Shown: positions 42,888-55,700 of the stretch, one piece after another
Layout of the letters: the number at the start of each line of letters is the position of its first letter
Numbering within the stretch: the stretch's first letter is position 1
Assembly (NCBI RefSeq): GCF_001905145.1
Contig: NZ_LWLB01000013.1
Span: 1-56,022, forward strand
From: Nocardiopsis sp. TSRI0078
GTDB taxonomy: Bacteria > Actinomycetota > Actinomycetes > Streptosporangiales > Streptosporangiaceae
Reading direction: 5' to 3'
DNA length: 56,022 nucleotides
Notes under the pieces: generated by a model
Seen by the model: the letters and a program-made list of their open reading frames with translations, nothing else
Told to the model about the DNA's origin: nothing
The model's database searches: none
Program-made: the position numbers and the translations under genes

Positions 42888-43757
42888 TCAGAGCCAGGGG
42901 GCGGGGTACTCCGCGCCGGTTTCGGGGTCGCGGGCCAGGCGTGTGGGGGGCCTGCGCTCTTCGCGGGTGATGTTTCCGGACTGGTCGAATTCGCGGGTGA
43001 TGACGCGGTTGCCCAGGGCGTCGTGGACGATCTCACGCAGGAGCCGTCCTTGTTCGTCCCACTGGTGCCAGGGGCCGATGGGGCCGTGGGGGTGCTGGGT
43101 GATGCCCTGGATGACGAGTTTGCCGCTGGGCGCCCAGGTCAGAGTGGGGCCGTCCTCGACGCCCTCGACGAAGGTGTGCATCTGGGCCCGGCCCCGGCGG
43201 TCGCGGGTGACGGCTTCCCCGGTGTAGGGCGTGCCCTTCAGCAGAACCCGGCGGCCGAGCCCCTCCACGTCCGCGACGGTGAGGGCGCCGAGACCGACCG
43301 CGGGCAGGAAGCCCCCGTGTTCGGGGGGCCGCATGTCCGGGGCCAGCCTGATCCTCCGCCAGGGCAGGAACACCTTCTCCCCGGTGGCGGGGTCGAACCC
43401 GCCGAACTGGGCTTCGTGGCGTTCTTCGCTGACGAGGCGGCCCGAGGCGTCCCACCGCCGGGAGAGGCGGTGGTTGCCGGAGACGTCGTTGATGTACTCG
43501 AACACCAGGCGGCCCTGGGCGTCCCAGTGGTGGGAGGGGCCGACGGGCAGTCCTCCGGTGGCGAGGTTGCCCAGGGAGACGAGCTGGCCTCGGCCGTTCC
43601 AGGAGAGGTCGGGGCCGCTCGCGACGCCGTTGACGAAGGTGCGGGCCGTCACCTCGGTCTCGTCCGCCTCCACCACCTGTCCGGTGAAGCCTCTGCCGTG
43701 GAGTACGGCTGCGGTCTCCTCCAGGTGGTCGAGGTCCTCGTCGTCAGCTCTGCGCAT
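42888..43757 (-). CDS. YwqK/MORN-like repeat protein, probable immunity to the deaminase toxin
   Basis: The 289-residue protein is built of repeats of the YwqK/MORN type: GPDLSWNGRGQLVSLGN, HHWDAQGRLVFEY, RRWDASGRLVSEE, HQWDEQGRLLREIV and REFDQSGNITREE. In Bacillus, ywqK lies beside the YwqJ deaminase toxin, and such proteins are recurrent immunity partners of deaminase toxins. Its ATG overlaps the toxin stop by 14 bases, the classic toxin-immunity arrangement, ensuring that both are made together. No signal peptide or membrane segment is seen, so it should act in the cytoplasm. Immunity function is inferred from family and position. Confidence 0.88.
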   Translation of the reverse strand: MRRADDEDLDHLEETAAVLHGRGFTGQVVEADETEVTARTFVNGVASGPDLSWNGRGQLVSLGNLATGGLPVGPSHHWDAQGRLVFEYINDVSGNHRLSRRWDASGRLVSEERHEAQFGGFDPATGEKVFLPWRRIRLAPDMRPPEHGGFLPAVGLGALTVADVEGLGRRVLLKGTPYTGEAVTRDRRGRAQMHTFVEGVEDGPTLTWAPSGKLVIQGITQHPHGPIGPWHQWDEQGRLLREIVHDALGNRVITREFDQSGNITREERRPPTRLARDPETGAEYPAPWL

Positions 43758-46700
43758 CGGGGAATCCGTCGTTGTAGTTTCTGGACCATTCCGGGTGGCC
43801 CGGGGGGTGTGAGTTCTTTCCGGAGCGGGGCGCGCGTGCTCCCCTGGTGATCTGGGTGCAGTTCGCGCAGCACGGGCAGATCGAACCGTCGTCCTTGAGG
43901 GTGAACCAGGTGTCGAGTTGGAAATCGCTGATCTCCGCGTCGTCGCGTTCCCAGAGGAGTGTGTTGAGCGCCTTGATCTCCGCGTGTCGGGTGGGGAAGT
44001 CGTTGTGGGGGTAGGAGCTGGTTCTTTGGGTGCTTTGGCCGTTTCTGTCGGTCACCATCATGGGTTCGCCGGTGAGGGGATCGTACATGGGGTATCCCCT
44101 CTCGCTGTACATGGCGTCGATGCGCTCTTTCAGCTTGGGGTGTAGTTGGTCTTCGGGGATGACGGAGAACCTGGCTCTTCCGTTGAGTCCTTCCGCTACG
44201 GTTCCGGTGACGCGGTCCACGACGATCGCGTTCACCGCGCCGTTGACTGCCCCCAGGTCGTTCTTGGCGAGGATGACCTCGGTGAGGGGGTTCGCGTCCG
44301 GATCCGAGGGGGGCTTTACGTCGGGTCTGCGGAAGGTCCTCGAATCAACTTTGACGGGGATCTTTTCTTTGAAGATATTTTTGATCTCCGTTGCGCGCAT
44401 GGTGAGCAGGTCGTTCTGGAATCCTTGTAGTGGCTTTCCGTCGACCGTGATTATTTTGCCGTTGTTGTCCTTTCCTGTGCGGTTGTCGGGGATGGTGCCG
44501 AGGATTCTTCCGTCGGTGAGGTCGCTCGGGAACCAGGGGTCTCCTTCGGGTTCGCCTTCCAGTCCGAGGATCTCGGTGGCTGGTCTGTTGTCTTTTTCCT
44601 GGGTTTCCTGGGTGTTGTCTTGGTTGGTGTTCTCGGCTCCGGCGGACACGTCCGTGTGCCGGTCCTGCCCGGTGGTGTCGGGAACGCCTTCCTGGGACGC
44701 GGAGTCGGGTTGCGGCCGTGCGGAGGAGTGACTGCCGTCCCCCTCCGGGGCGGGGCCTCCGCTGCTGCCTTCGGAGCCGTCCCTGTCCTCGGACCGGTTG
44801 CCGGACCGGTCGCTGGCTTGGTTACCGCCACCGCTGCCGGACCGGTCACCGCCACCGCCGCTGCCTCCGGACTGGTTGCCGCTGGAGCCTTCGCCGCCTC
44901 CGATGCCGTCCTCGTCGCCGTCCTCGTCGCCGTCCTTCTTCCGGCCGTTCCCGTCGGGGGCGTCCTCGGAACCGTCCCCGGTCGTGTCCTCTTCCTTCGC
45001 TGTCTGCCCGTCCTCGTCCTCGGGCTGCTTCCGGGGCGGGTCGGACTCGGTCGCCTTGGGCGCTGTCCGGGGGCTCGCGGTTTCCCGGACCCGGTCGCCG
45101 TCGACGGCCGGAGCGGGTCCGGCCGCCGTCTCCTCGCCGGAGGAGGTGCGCGTGGTGCCCTGCGCGGAGTCGCCGTCTGCGTTGTCCGCGGGGCCGTTCA
45201 GCGCCTGGTCGAAGAACGCGAACAGGTCGGAGTCCGGGTCGGAGGGTTGCTCCGGGAGCGGGTGCTCCTTCTGCTGGGGGATGTCCCCGCGGTCCTGGGG
45301 CGGGGTGTGGGAGCCCCCGTCGCCCTCGGCCCGGGAAGGCGGCCGGGGCTGCGCGCCGGAGGTCTGCTGGGGGACCGGCCGGGGCGGTTGCGCGGTCGCC
45401 TCACCCCGCGGTCGTCCGGCGGGGGCGGGGGTCACCTCGGCCGGGACGGGGGAGCGCTGTGCCTCCTGCGCGGGGCCGGTCTCCGGTCGGGGGGCGGGCT
45501 GGTCTGCGGGGGTGTGGTGCGTTTCCGTCTGGCTGGGGGCGTGCTGTTCCGTGTGGTCGCCGAGCGGGCCGGTGTCGCGCTGGGAAGGTCTGTTCCCGTC
45601 CGGCCCGGACGTGTCCGGCAGCGACCACTTGGCCCTCCAGTCCCTCCGTAGCCGGGCCTCCTCCTCCGGTGTCCGCGGCTTCGGCCAGTTGGTTCTCCAG
45701 TCCTGGAAGGCCTGGAGCAGGTTGTCCCACTCTCGTCGGTTCGAGTTCGTGGAGGGGCCGGACAGGTCGTCGGCCCGCGGTTGGCGGGGGGCGGGCTGGT
45801 CTTCGGAGTCGCGGTGCGTCTCCGGCCGGTCGGAGGAGCTCTGCCGGCCGTGGTCGCCCGTCGGGCCGGTGCCGGACGGGGACGGTTCGTCGTCTGCGGA
45901 CGGTGCCGGCTGTGGCCGCTGGTTCTGACTCCCCACGGGCCGGTCCTGCTCCCGCGGCGTGCTCGGGGCCGTGGAAGGACCGGGCAGGCCGTCGGTCCAC
46001 GGGGCCTGGGAGGAGAGCTGTCCTGTCTGGGCGTCGAGCCAGGCGGTGTCGTGGGGGCCGCCCAGATCCATCTCGTACCGGACCCCTTCGGGCAGGGGCG
46101 GGCCCACGGCCAGTGCCCGTTCCCCGAGCGACCGCACCAGCTGTCGGCGTTCTTCCCCGCTGAGCGATGACGCTTCCGGGTGGTGCCTGTCGAGCCAGCG
46201 GGGGCGCGGTGCCTCCTCCTGGTCGCCGCCGTCGTACAGGCTCTCCGTACCGTCCGTCGCGTGTCCGTCGTCGGGGTCGGCGGCGCGCTCCGGGGCGGGG
46301 GCGCGGTGTGTCTCCGGCTGGGCGGAGGGCTGTCGTCCTCCGTGGTCGCCGGTCGGTTCCGCGTCGGGCAGGGCCTGCCCGGCCTCGCCCGAGAAGGACG
46401 GGTCCGTCGACACCAGCCGCTGCGACCGGAGCCGCATGTCCCTGAGGTGCTCCGAGGTGATCGAGGAGGTCTCCGAGGAGGTCTCCTGGTCCGGTCGCAA
46501 GCCCGTGCCGTGGTCGTGGGCGGTCTCCGGCCGGGTGGTGGAGCCCTGCCCTCCGCGGTCGGAGAACGAGTCCCCCTCCCTCCACTGCGGCGGGGTCAGC
46601 GGACGCCCGAGGTCCAGGTCCTCGAAGAACCGGTCCCACTCCTCCGGCGTCCTCGTGGACGGACCGGACTCGGACAGGCCGCCGGTCTCCGGCTCGGGGG

Positions 46701-49700
46701 CGGGGCCGCTTTTGGTCCGGGGCCCGGGCGCGGGCGGTGCGTCGTTCTGCTCGGCCTCCTTCGGCCGGAGGTTGAGGTCCGAACCGAACTGGTCGAGGAG
46801 GCCGGGTCCGGTGCTGCGCCGCCCGGTGCCCTGCTCGGGCCGCTGGTCGCCCTGCTCGGGCTGTCGGTCGCCCCGCTCGGGTCGCCGGTCGTTCCGCTCG
46901 GGCAGCTCGATGGCCTCGGGATCGGCGGCGGGGTCCTGGGTGTTCCCCTGCGGCGGGGGCGGCGGCTCCTCCTGGATGGTGTCGAGGGAGGGTGCGCTCT
47001 GCGTGCGCGGGCGGGGGAGGGAGGTGGGGGCGGCCAGCCCGTCGCGCAGCTCCCTGAGCGCCCTCTCCCAGTTGCGCTCCGCCGTGTTGAACTTCTCCAG
47101 CCGGTCCCGGTAGACGGCCTCCAGGTCGTCGTAGCGCCGCCGGACCCGCGGGTCGTCGGGGGAGGCGATCCGGTCGGCCGCCGCCCCGTCCAGCGGCAGG
47201 CGGGCGTCGAGGTAGGCCTTCTCGGCGTCGCCGAGCGCCTTCTGGGCAGCGCTGAACCGCTCGGTCAGGGGGGCGATCCGGGTGGTGTTGTCGGGGGTGA
47301 GGACGCCCAGCTTCACCGCGTCGCCGTGGGAGAGCCAGACGGTCACCTTGGCGGAGGTCTCACCCCGCTGCCACCGGGCGGGGCGGGAGGGCTCGGGGGC
47401 GGGGGCGCTCCGGTCGCCGAACACGCCGCGCACCTTGGCCGCGGTGTACCTGCCCGCGGCCGCGGTCTTGTCCCCGACGTAGCGCGCCGAGCGCTTGTAC
47501 CAGGGACCGCGCAGCTCGGATCTGGCGCCGACGGCCCAGGTGGTGTCGATCTCCACCAGGTAGGCGGGCCCGGTGCGGACGCGGTCGGAGTGGGGAGGCT
47601 CCTTCGGCTTGCTCCCCCGCGCGGTGTCGCCCCCGGACGTGGACGACCCCGTGGTGTTGGCCGAACCGTAGAGGGTGGCCGTCGTCGGCGGCCCCGTCCC
47701 GGTGCGTCCCGAGGGACGCGCGTCGAACCCCATGGTCGTCGTGGACGAGTCGTTGTGGAAGGGGGAGAAGGTCCTGCCCGACTCCGAGGAGTCGGTCAGG
47801 CGCGCGCTCGGGTTGTAGTCGATGACGCGCGCCGTCTCCGGCCGGGGCACGGCGCGCACCCCCCACGTGGTCCGGCCCATCTCGATCAGCTCGGTGCCCC
47901 CCTCGGTGTTGGCCTCGGGGAAGAGGGCCTTGAGGGCGATCCCGTTGAGGGACTGGTCGATGGCGTTGTTCCGGGAGTTCAGCCCCAGCTTGTCCGCCGC
48001 GTACCCGGCCGCCTGCCTGACGGACTCCGGGGTGTAGCGCCCGTCGCGGACGGAGTCGTCGGGCGGAGTCCAGCCCAGCGACTTGGCCACGACGACGTGC
48101 GCGAGGTCGCGGACGCCCCTGCCGTTGTTCTCGACGGCCGTGGGCAGGACCACGGCGTCCCTGAAGTCGCCCCGGGAGTCGGGATCCCTGGTCCGCGACC
48201 AGTTGCGCATCATGTCGGCCAGCGAGGCGTGGTGGTCGTTGGAGGGGTTCTCCGGCGAGGTCCGGTTCCCCGTCCGGCGCCCGTCGCCGGTCGGCCCGGC
48301 GGTGTCGTTCCCGCCGGTGGTGCCCCCTTCCCCCGGAAGGTCGAGGTAGGAGGTCGGGTAGAGCGCCTCCACCCGGCCCGAGTCGCCCGTACCGGTGAAG
48401 TCGCGCCGCCCGCCCGAGCCCGGCGTCTCCCGCGTCAGGGAGTTGGCGAACCCCTGCTTGTCGGATATGTGCAGGTCGATCGTCAGCCGCGTGTCCGAGG
48501 ACACCCGCGCGTAAGGCGTCTCCATGGTCAGCTGGACGGAGCGCTTGTCCGTGTTCCGGGCGATTCCGCCGTTGCCGTGCGCGTTCGCCGCGGAGGCGTC
48601 GCCGTACAGGCCCATCAGGTAGGGGCGGCTCGACGGGCTGGCGCCCCCGGGCTGGTCGCCCCCCGACTGGGGCAGCGGTGTCGGGAGAGAGCCCTGTGCT
48701 CCCGCCGACGCGGAGCCCTCCTCGCCCTGCTGGAGCCTGTCCCCGTTCTCCCAGCCCTGCCGCTGCCGGTACTCCGTCTTGCCGCCCAGGTACTTGACCT
48801 CCGTGTCGCCCCTGTCGAGCCGCAGGTTCACGGTGGCGTCCAGGGAGAGCGGCGCGGTCGTCGGGGCGTTGAGGTCGCCGATCGAGTGGTCGATGGGGCG
48901 GACCTTCACCGGTACCGGCGTTCCGGTGTTGGGGTTGAGCCCCGTGTGGGAGTTGAGGGTGTGCAGGATGGTCTCCCGGCTGTCCCTGGTCAGCTCCCAT
49001 CCCTGCGAGGCCAGGTCGTCGGCGAGGCTCTGGAGGGCCTCGCCGGGGTCGGCCGGCCGGATCATCCTGCCGGAGTCCTCGAAGCCCGGGCGCGGCCGCA
49101 CGGACGCGGGCCGGTCGGGCTCGGGCTGGGGGACGCGGACCGGCCCGCTCTCGGTCTCCTCGACCCGGTCCTCGACCAGGCCCGCCTGGTGGGCGTCGCG
49201 GATGTGGACCAGCCCGGTGACCAGGTCGCGGACGTCGGCCTGCCAGCCCCGGTAGCGCGCGGCGCGGGGGATCGTCGGCCCGATGCTCCAGTTCTTGACG
49301 AACTCCATCGCCTGGGTCACGCGCCCCGAGGCGGAGAACGCGTACGACATCGGGATCTTGGGGTGGAACTCGACCGTCTCGGAGAACTTCGAGGTGGGTT
49401 TGGTGTTGGTGTAGCGGTCGAACAGGCTCTTTCCCGCGGAGGGGCCGAGCTGGATCAGGGGAGCGCTCGCGGAGTTGGGCGCGGGGGCGGTGCCGTCGGC
49501 GGGCTGCCCGGCCGGCTGGACGGGGTTGGTGTTGAACCGGCCCCCGCCGGTGGCCAGGACGGACAGGTCGGTCCTCTCCCCCGTCCTGGTGAACACCTCC
49601 AGGGTGTTCCTGTCCTTCCAGACGATCGCGCCGTCGGACTGCTCGAAGCGGTCGACCGAGTCGATGTCGAACCGGGTGGCCGTCGTCGCGCGGACGTGGT

Positions 49701-52700
49701 GCGGGGAGAGCAGGCCTCCGCTCATCTCCGTACGCGTGCGGGCGCCGCCGGAGGACTGCAGCGCCGGGTTCCCCGCGAGGTTCTCCGGGGAGAGGGCGTT
49801 GGCGTAGAACTGCCTGCTGCCCTGGCCCCGGACCAGGAAGTGCCGCAGCTTGCGCTCGAACCCGAACCTTCCGGGGGTGCGCTGGACGCCGTCGCCCCTC
49901 TCCCACGGCGGAACGGAGGAGAAGTTCTCGTAGGAGGCGTCGAGCAGGCTGCCCACCCGGTTGCCGTCGCCGGTGGTGAACCGGGTGTTGACGTGCTCGA
50001 CGGTGGGTCCCAGGTCGCGGATCAGCTCGGCCCGGCGCTGCTGGGGGGTGCGGATGTCGGGGACGTTGCCGTGGTCGCTTCGCGGCTGCCCCCGGTCCTG
50101 TCCGGTGGTGTCCGTGTTCGTGTCCGGAGCCGGGGCGGTCTCCGTGTCCTGCTGGTCGGTGGTGTTGTCGTCGGTGCCCGTGGTCTCCGTCGTCGGCGGG
50201 GTCGGGACGTCACCGGTCCGGGTGCCGGTGTTCTGCTGCCCCGTGTTGTTCCCCGCGCTGTCCTGCTGTCCGGTGCCGGGGGTGCCGGTGTCCCGCTGCC
50301 CGGTGCCGTTCCCCGTGGTGTTCGCCGGCTGCGGGGCGGGGTTGACGGGCGGTGCGCCGTCGCCCCGCCGTCCGCCCGGAGGCTGCTGGTCCCCTCCACC
50401 GCCGAACCACCTCCTGACCGTCCCGGTCACGTCGCGCCGCTTGCGCACGCTGCCCGGGTCCGGTGCCGTGTGGCCGTCGATCATCTCCTTGGCCTGCTCG
50501 ACGGGTATCGGCCGGATCCGCGTGGCCCGCGGGGCGGTGTCGCCCCGGCCGCCGCGCTCTCCGCCCGTGACGGCCTTGGCCGTGTCCATCGTGGCCAGCG
50601 CTTCGACCGGCGCGTCGAGCAGGTCGTGCCCGCGGTCGGCCAGCGGCCTGTCACCGCCTAGGACCATGCCGAGGTCGTCGTTCTCGTAGAGCTTCGCGGA
50701 GAACCGAGCCGTGGAGTTCCAGACGCTGGAGTCCTCCGCGTACTGGACGACCTCCTCGCTCTGGGTCTTGACGCCCAGGCCCCGGCCGTCCCCCTTGGTC
50801 CTGTTCAGCTGGACGGAGACCGAGAACACGCCTCCGTCGCTCGGGTTCTCGGCCGCGTCGATGGTGTCGGTCCGGCGGATGTAGGCGCCGGTGGTGAGCC
50901 GGGCCGTCTTGCGCCTCTGCGAGCCGTCTCCGGTGGTGCGCTCGGACGCGCCCGCGTACTCGCCTCCGGTGCCCCTCTTGGTCTCTCCCGCGTGCCTGAG
51001 GGCGGAGAAGTCCGCGGTGACGCGGACCGCCACGAACGGGGGGCGCAGCATGTCCTTGCCCGGCTTGAACAGCGCGCTGGGGTCGAACCTCCCCGTGTCG
51101 ATGAGGTGGATGGGCTGGCCGTGCAGCGTCAGGTCGTCCGTGCCGCTCTTGAACGCGGAGGCGGAGATCGCGTCCATGACCCGGTGGGTGTTGAAGACGG
51201 CGGCGTCGTGGTCGCGCCGGAAGGGGCGGTGCTCGCGCGTGGAACCGGTGAAGGGGCCCGTGGTCTCGTGGCCGGGCCGCCGCGCGAAGTTCTTCGGGTC
51301 GCGCGCCAGCTCGGGCAGGACCAGGCCCGGCCGCTTGGCGGCCAGGCCGGCCAGCACCTCGTGGGCGATCTGCTGGTAGATGCTGCGCTGCTGCCCGTCG
51401 ACCTCGCGGTACTGGTTGCCGTCGGGCCAGGTGAAGTCGCGGGGCACGGCTCCGTGGAAGGTGACCGGCCGCTCCTCGGCCAGGTTCGGACGAGGGGGCC
51501 GCGGGACCTCGGACCGCTCGTCCTGGGAGCGCTGCTCCCCGTCCTGCCCGTCCCCCTGCCGCTGGTCCTGTTCCCCGCTCCGGGTGCCCCCGTTTTCCTG
51601 GTTCCCGTCCTGCCCGTTGCCGGGCTGTTCCCCTGCGGGCTGTTCAGCCGCGGGTCGTTCGCTCCCGTCCTGTTCGCCCGCGGGCCGCTGGTCCCCGGAC
51701 CGCTGGTCGCCGTTGGTGTCGGGAGCGGCCTCGGGGGTGTCCACCGCCGGAGGCGCCGGCGCCGTGCCGTCCCCTTCCGTCCGGACGGGGGCGGGGGGCG
51801 CGGGCACCTTGTCCGAGGGCTCGTCCCCGTTCAGGATGCGGGCCTCCTGGACGGTGAGGATCTCGACGGTGTCGCCCTGGAAGCGGTACACGGTGGGCTC
51901 GCCGTCGAAGTGCACGTAGTAGTTGCGCTGGACGTCGTAGGCGGACGACGGGGTCTTGCCGTAGTTGATGCGGTTGGCCGATCCCGACGACGACCGTGAG
52001 CCCTCCTCGGTCGCCCGGCCCCGCACACCGCCCTCCAGCGCTATCGCGTCGACGCGGACCTTGCGGGAGCCGCCCGGTACCCCGGCGTCGACGCTCACGC
52101 CCCCGCCCAGGCTCCCGCCGAGGACGTCGTGGTGGCGGAGCGTGGTCCCGCTCTCGCGTTCGGACTTGTTGCCCTTGATGTACTTCGCGGGCTGGATGGT
52201 GTGGGGCTTGGCGTCGTAGGAGGTGGGCACCGACTGGACGCTCACCAGGCGGGGTGTGCCCGAGGGATCGGTGACGGTGAAGACCGCCGGCCCCGAGGTC
52301 ATCTTCGGCAGGTTGTTGCGGACGGACCTCTCCGAGAGAACCTCCCCGACCTGGTCGCGGAAGGCGTCCAGCCTCTGCTGCCTGCGCTTCTCGACGAACG
52401 CGGGCGTCATCTTGTCCACCACGGGCTGCCACCACCCGCGGTCCTGCTCGGGGGACCAGAGGTGGTCGGCGACCCAGTCGGAGAGGGGCTTGTCGGAGGA
52501 TCCGTCGCTCAGGCGGATGTCGCCCACCCACACGGGGTGCCCCTTGTCCGCGTGGGGGCCCGCGGGCCTGGCGTCGTCGTCCCGGCCGCGCTGGTGGTCC
52601 TCGGTCGCGAAGGGGTCGCGCAGGCGGATCGACTCCGGACCGGCGTTGGCCACGACCTTGCCCGGAAGGACCAGGAGCACCCCGTTGGGGGACTCGGCCC

Positions 52701-55700
52701 GGGCGTTCACGCCCCGGTTCGCCGGAGCGTCGCCGGGGGCGGGTCCGTCCGCGGGTGCGTTGTCGCGGGCCGGTCCGTTCCCCGGGGCGGGAACGGGGGT
52801 CAGGTCGAAGGACATGCTCAGGTCGGCGGCGTAGACCTCGGGCTTGCCCTTGATCTCGTAGCTGGTGTAGCCGTCGTGGATGCTGGCCGTCGTCTCACCG
52901 GTCTGGCGCTGGCGCGTTCCGCCCGAGAAGCTGATGGTGAAACGGGGGCCGATGTCGCTTCCGCCCACCGTGCCGAGGAGCAGGGGGGAGACCTGGAAGC
53001 CCAGCCCGACGAGCTTGTTGCCGCCGTGGCTGCCGCCGCCCTCGGCCGGGTTGGACTCCCCGGCCTCGTCCACCAGCTTCAGCTCGGTGGAGGCCGATCC
53101 CTGTTCCGGCTGTGTGGGCGCGTGGCGGAAGCCCTCGCGGGAGGGGTTGAGCCGCAGGTCCGCCCGCCATGTGGAGCCGTCCGCCCCGGTGACCGTGGTG
53201 GAGAACCCCTCCGGCCGGAAGAACGCGCTCATCTGCCTGCGCGCCTGCGCGTCGATCTGCTCCCTGACGGCGTCTCGCGCCGCGGCGTCGACGCGTCCGG
53301 CGTTACCGGAGAGGGTGTCGTCCACGAACGAACGCAGGTGCTCGGCGTGGATCATGCTGGAGTTCACCAGGCTGGACGTCAGCAGGTAGCCGATGTCGTA
53401 GGGGGCGCCCGTCCGGTCCGGCGTCACGGAGCCCGGGTAGTTCCCGTCCGGGGCCTCCTCCTGTTGTTGCTGCTGTTGCGTATCACCGTCGCTGTTGTCG
53501 GTGGTGCTGTCGGCGGTGGTGTTGTCGTTGGTGTTCTGCGGCGGCAGGGGTGGCGGGGGCGCCTGTTGCGTGTCCGCGTCGCTGTTGTCGGTTGTGGTGG
53601 TGTTTTCGGTGTTGTTCTGCGGAGGCAGGGGCGGCGGTGGGGGCATGTGTTGCGGGGGTGGCGGGGGTGCCTGCTGCGTGCCCGTGCCCGTGCCCGTGCC
53701 GGTGTCACCGGTGTCGGCCGACGGTACCGGCGACTCCGGTACCGCGCTGTCGGTGTCGGTCGGAACGGGTGCGGCGGGCGGTGGGAGCGGCGGCGTCTCC
53801 TGGTCCCGCGAGAGGTCGTCCGCGCCCGGGGCGGGGCGCTTCTCGGAGGTGCCGCTGTTCGTGCCGCGGGTGTCGGAGCTGTTCTGGTGCGGTCGCCCGC
53901 TTCCCTCCCTCTCCGGTGTCGGAGCGGGGGCCGGGTTCTGGGTGCCTCCGGTCGAGGCCACCGGTGCCGGGGCGGGGAGGGGGTTCTGCTGTCCGGGTGT
54001 CCATACGGATCCAGGGGGCGGAGGGGCGTAGGCCGGCTCGGGGCCCGGGTCCTCCTGTTGCTCCTGTTCCGGGTTTTCCCGGTCGGGCGGGGTGGTGTCC
54101 TTCGGTTGCTGCTGGGGTGAGGGCTGGTGCTCCGGGGAGTCCTGTTGTTCGGTGCCGTGCGGTGGGAGCGGTGCGGGCGTCTCCTGGTCCGTGCCGTTCA
54201 CCGCCGTGTTCTGGGCGGTCTGCTCCGTGTCGACCTGCTCCGTGTCGGCCGTGTGACCGTTCCGGTCGTCGCCTCCCTGCTGCGAACGGTCGGCGTCGTC
54301 CGGGGTCACGTGGGTCTGCGCGCTCTCGGTGGACGGGGGCCGCTCCACGGTCGGCGCATCACCGTTGCCGGAACCCAGGGGCTGCTCCTGGGGGTTGTCG
54401 GTACCGGCCGGGGTGGAGGGGGCGGACCGGTCCTCCTGCTCCTGCCCGTTCCCGGGGGAGGCGGGCGCGGTCCCCGGCTGAGCGGTTCCCGGCTGAGCGG
54501 GCCCCGTCTGCGCGGTCGGTGGCGCGGTGGTCTCCGTGCCCGGAGGAGGTGTTCCCTGGGCCGGGGGAAACCGTCCCGCCTCGGGGTTCGCGGGAACGAT
54601 CTCGTTGAGGAAGTAGACCGTCAGCGGGTCGTTCGTCAGGCCGGGCGGGACCGGGCCCGGAAGGAAGGGGTTGGATCCGAAACCGTGCGGAGAGGACTTC
54701 GGGTCCGGGGAACCGTACGGGGCGAACGGGTCCTTGTCGGCTCCGGGGGTCTTGAGGGGGTCGGAGAACGGGGTACGCGTGTCCTCGTCGTCGTGCACGC
54801 GTACGGTGTCGTCCGAGGGCCAGCCGAGGTCGTCGGGATCGCCGAATTCGGAGCCGCTGTCGCTCTCGGTGTCGCTGACCAGGTCGGGAACGTCGTCGAT
54901 GTCGGAGTGGTCGTCACGGTCACCGGCGTCGTCCGAGACGAAGACGGGGGCGCCGTCGCGCCCGGAGCCTCGGTCCTGCCGGTCTGCCCCGCTCCGGTCC
55001 TGCCCGTCGGATCCGCCCTGGTCCTGCCGGTCGAAGCCGCCTTCGGGAAAGCCGTTCCCGTTCCCATCACCGGGAACTCCGGACCCCCTCTCGGTGGAGG
55101 AATCGCTCTCGGTTCGGGGTGGTGGGGGTGGGGTGGTGTTGGGTTTGTCCTTGTTCTGGAAGAGGTCGGTGGTGGCCAGGGTGGTGTCGGTGGCGCCTTG
55201 TTGGATGCCTGCTTGGCTGGCGCCTGCGGTGGCGGACCAGATGGAGGCTTCCCAGCCGCGTCCGTCGGCGAGGCTGCCCAGGCCTTCGCCGAGGTAGCCC
55301 TCGGTGGCTCCGCTGCCGATGCTGCCGCCGGTTTGTTGGGCGTAGGCGCTGGTGGTGGAGAAGTAGTCGGCGAGGGGTTTTTGGAGGGTGGCGGGGACGT
55401 TGGCGAGGTGGTCGCGCGTGTGCGGGGGCAGGCGGTCGCCGATGGTGTCGCGTAGGTGTTGTCCGAGGTCGGGGCGTCCCCAGTGGGTGGCCAGGGTGTT
55501 GGCGTAGTCGCGTCCGAGGTCGCGTGCTGCGGTTTGGCCGAGGTGGTCGCCGAAGTGGCGGGCGAAGAGGTCGGCGAAGTCGTTGCGTGCGTTGGTGGCT
55601 TTGGTGGTGTTGTCGAAGGCGCCCGCGCCGGTGGGGCTGGCGGGGTTGTAGGGGGTGAGGAGTTCGTCGTTGTGGCGTCCGAAGAGGGAGGCCAGGTCCT

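Noticed and set aside
46180..50661. Open frame of 1493 codons antisense to the giant toxin
   Set aside because: A GC-rich antisense shadow full of Gly/Arg/Val with no motif; the toxin frame carries the deaminase and runs unbroken.
54127..55455. Plus-strand frame of 442 codons at the right end
   Set aside because: Gly/Val/Arg-rich antisense of the toxin; the minus-strand frame is continuous through here.
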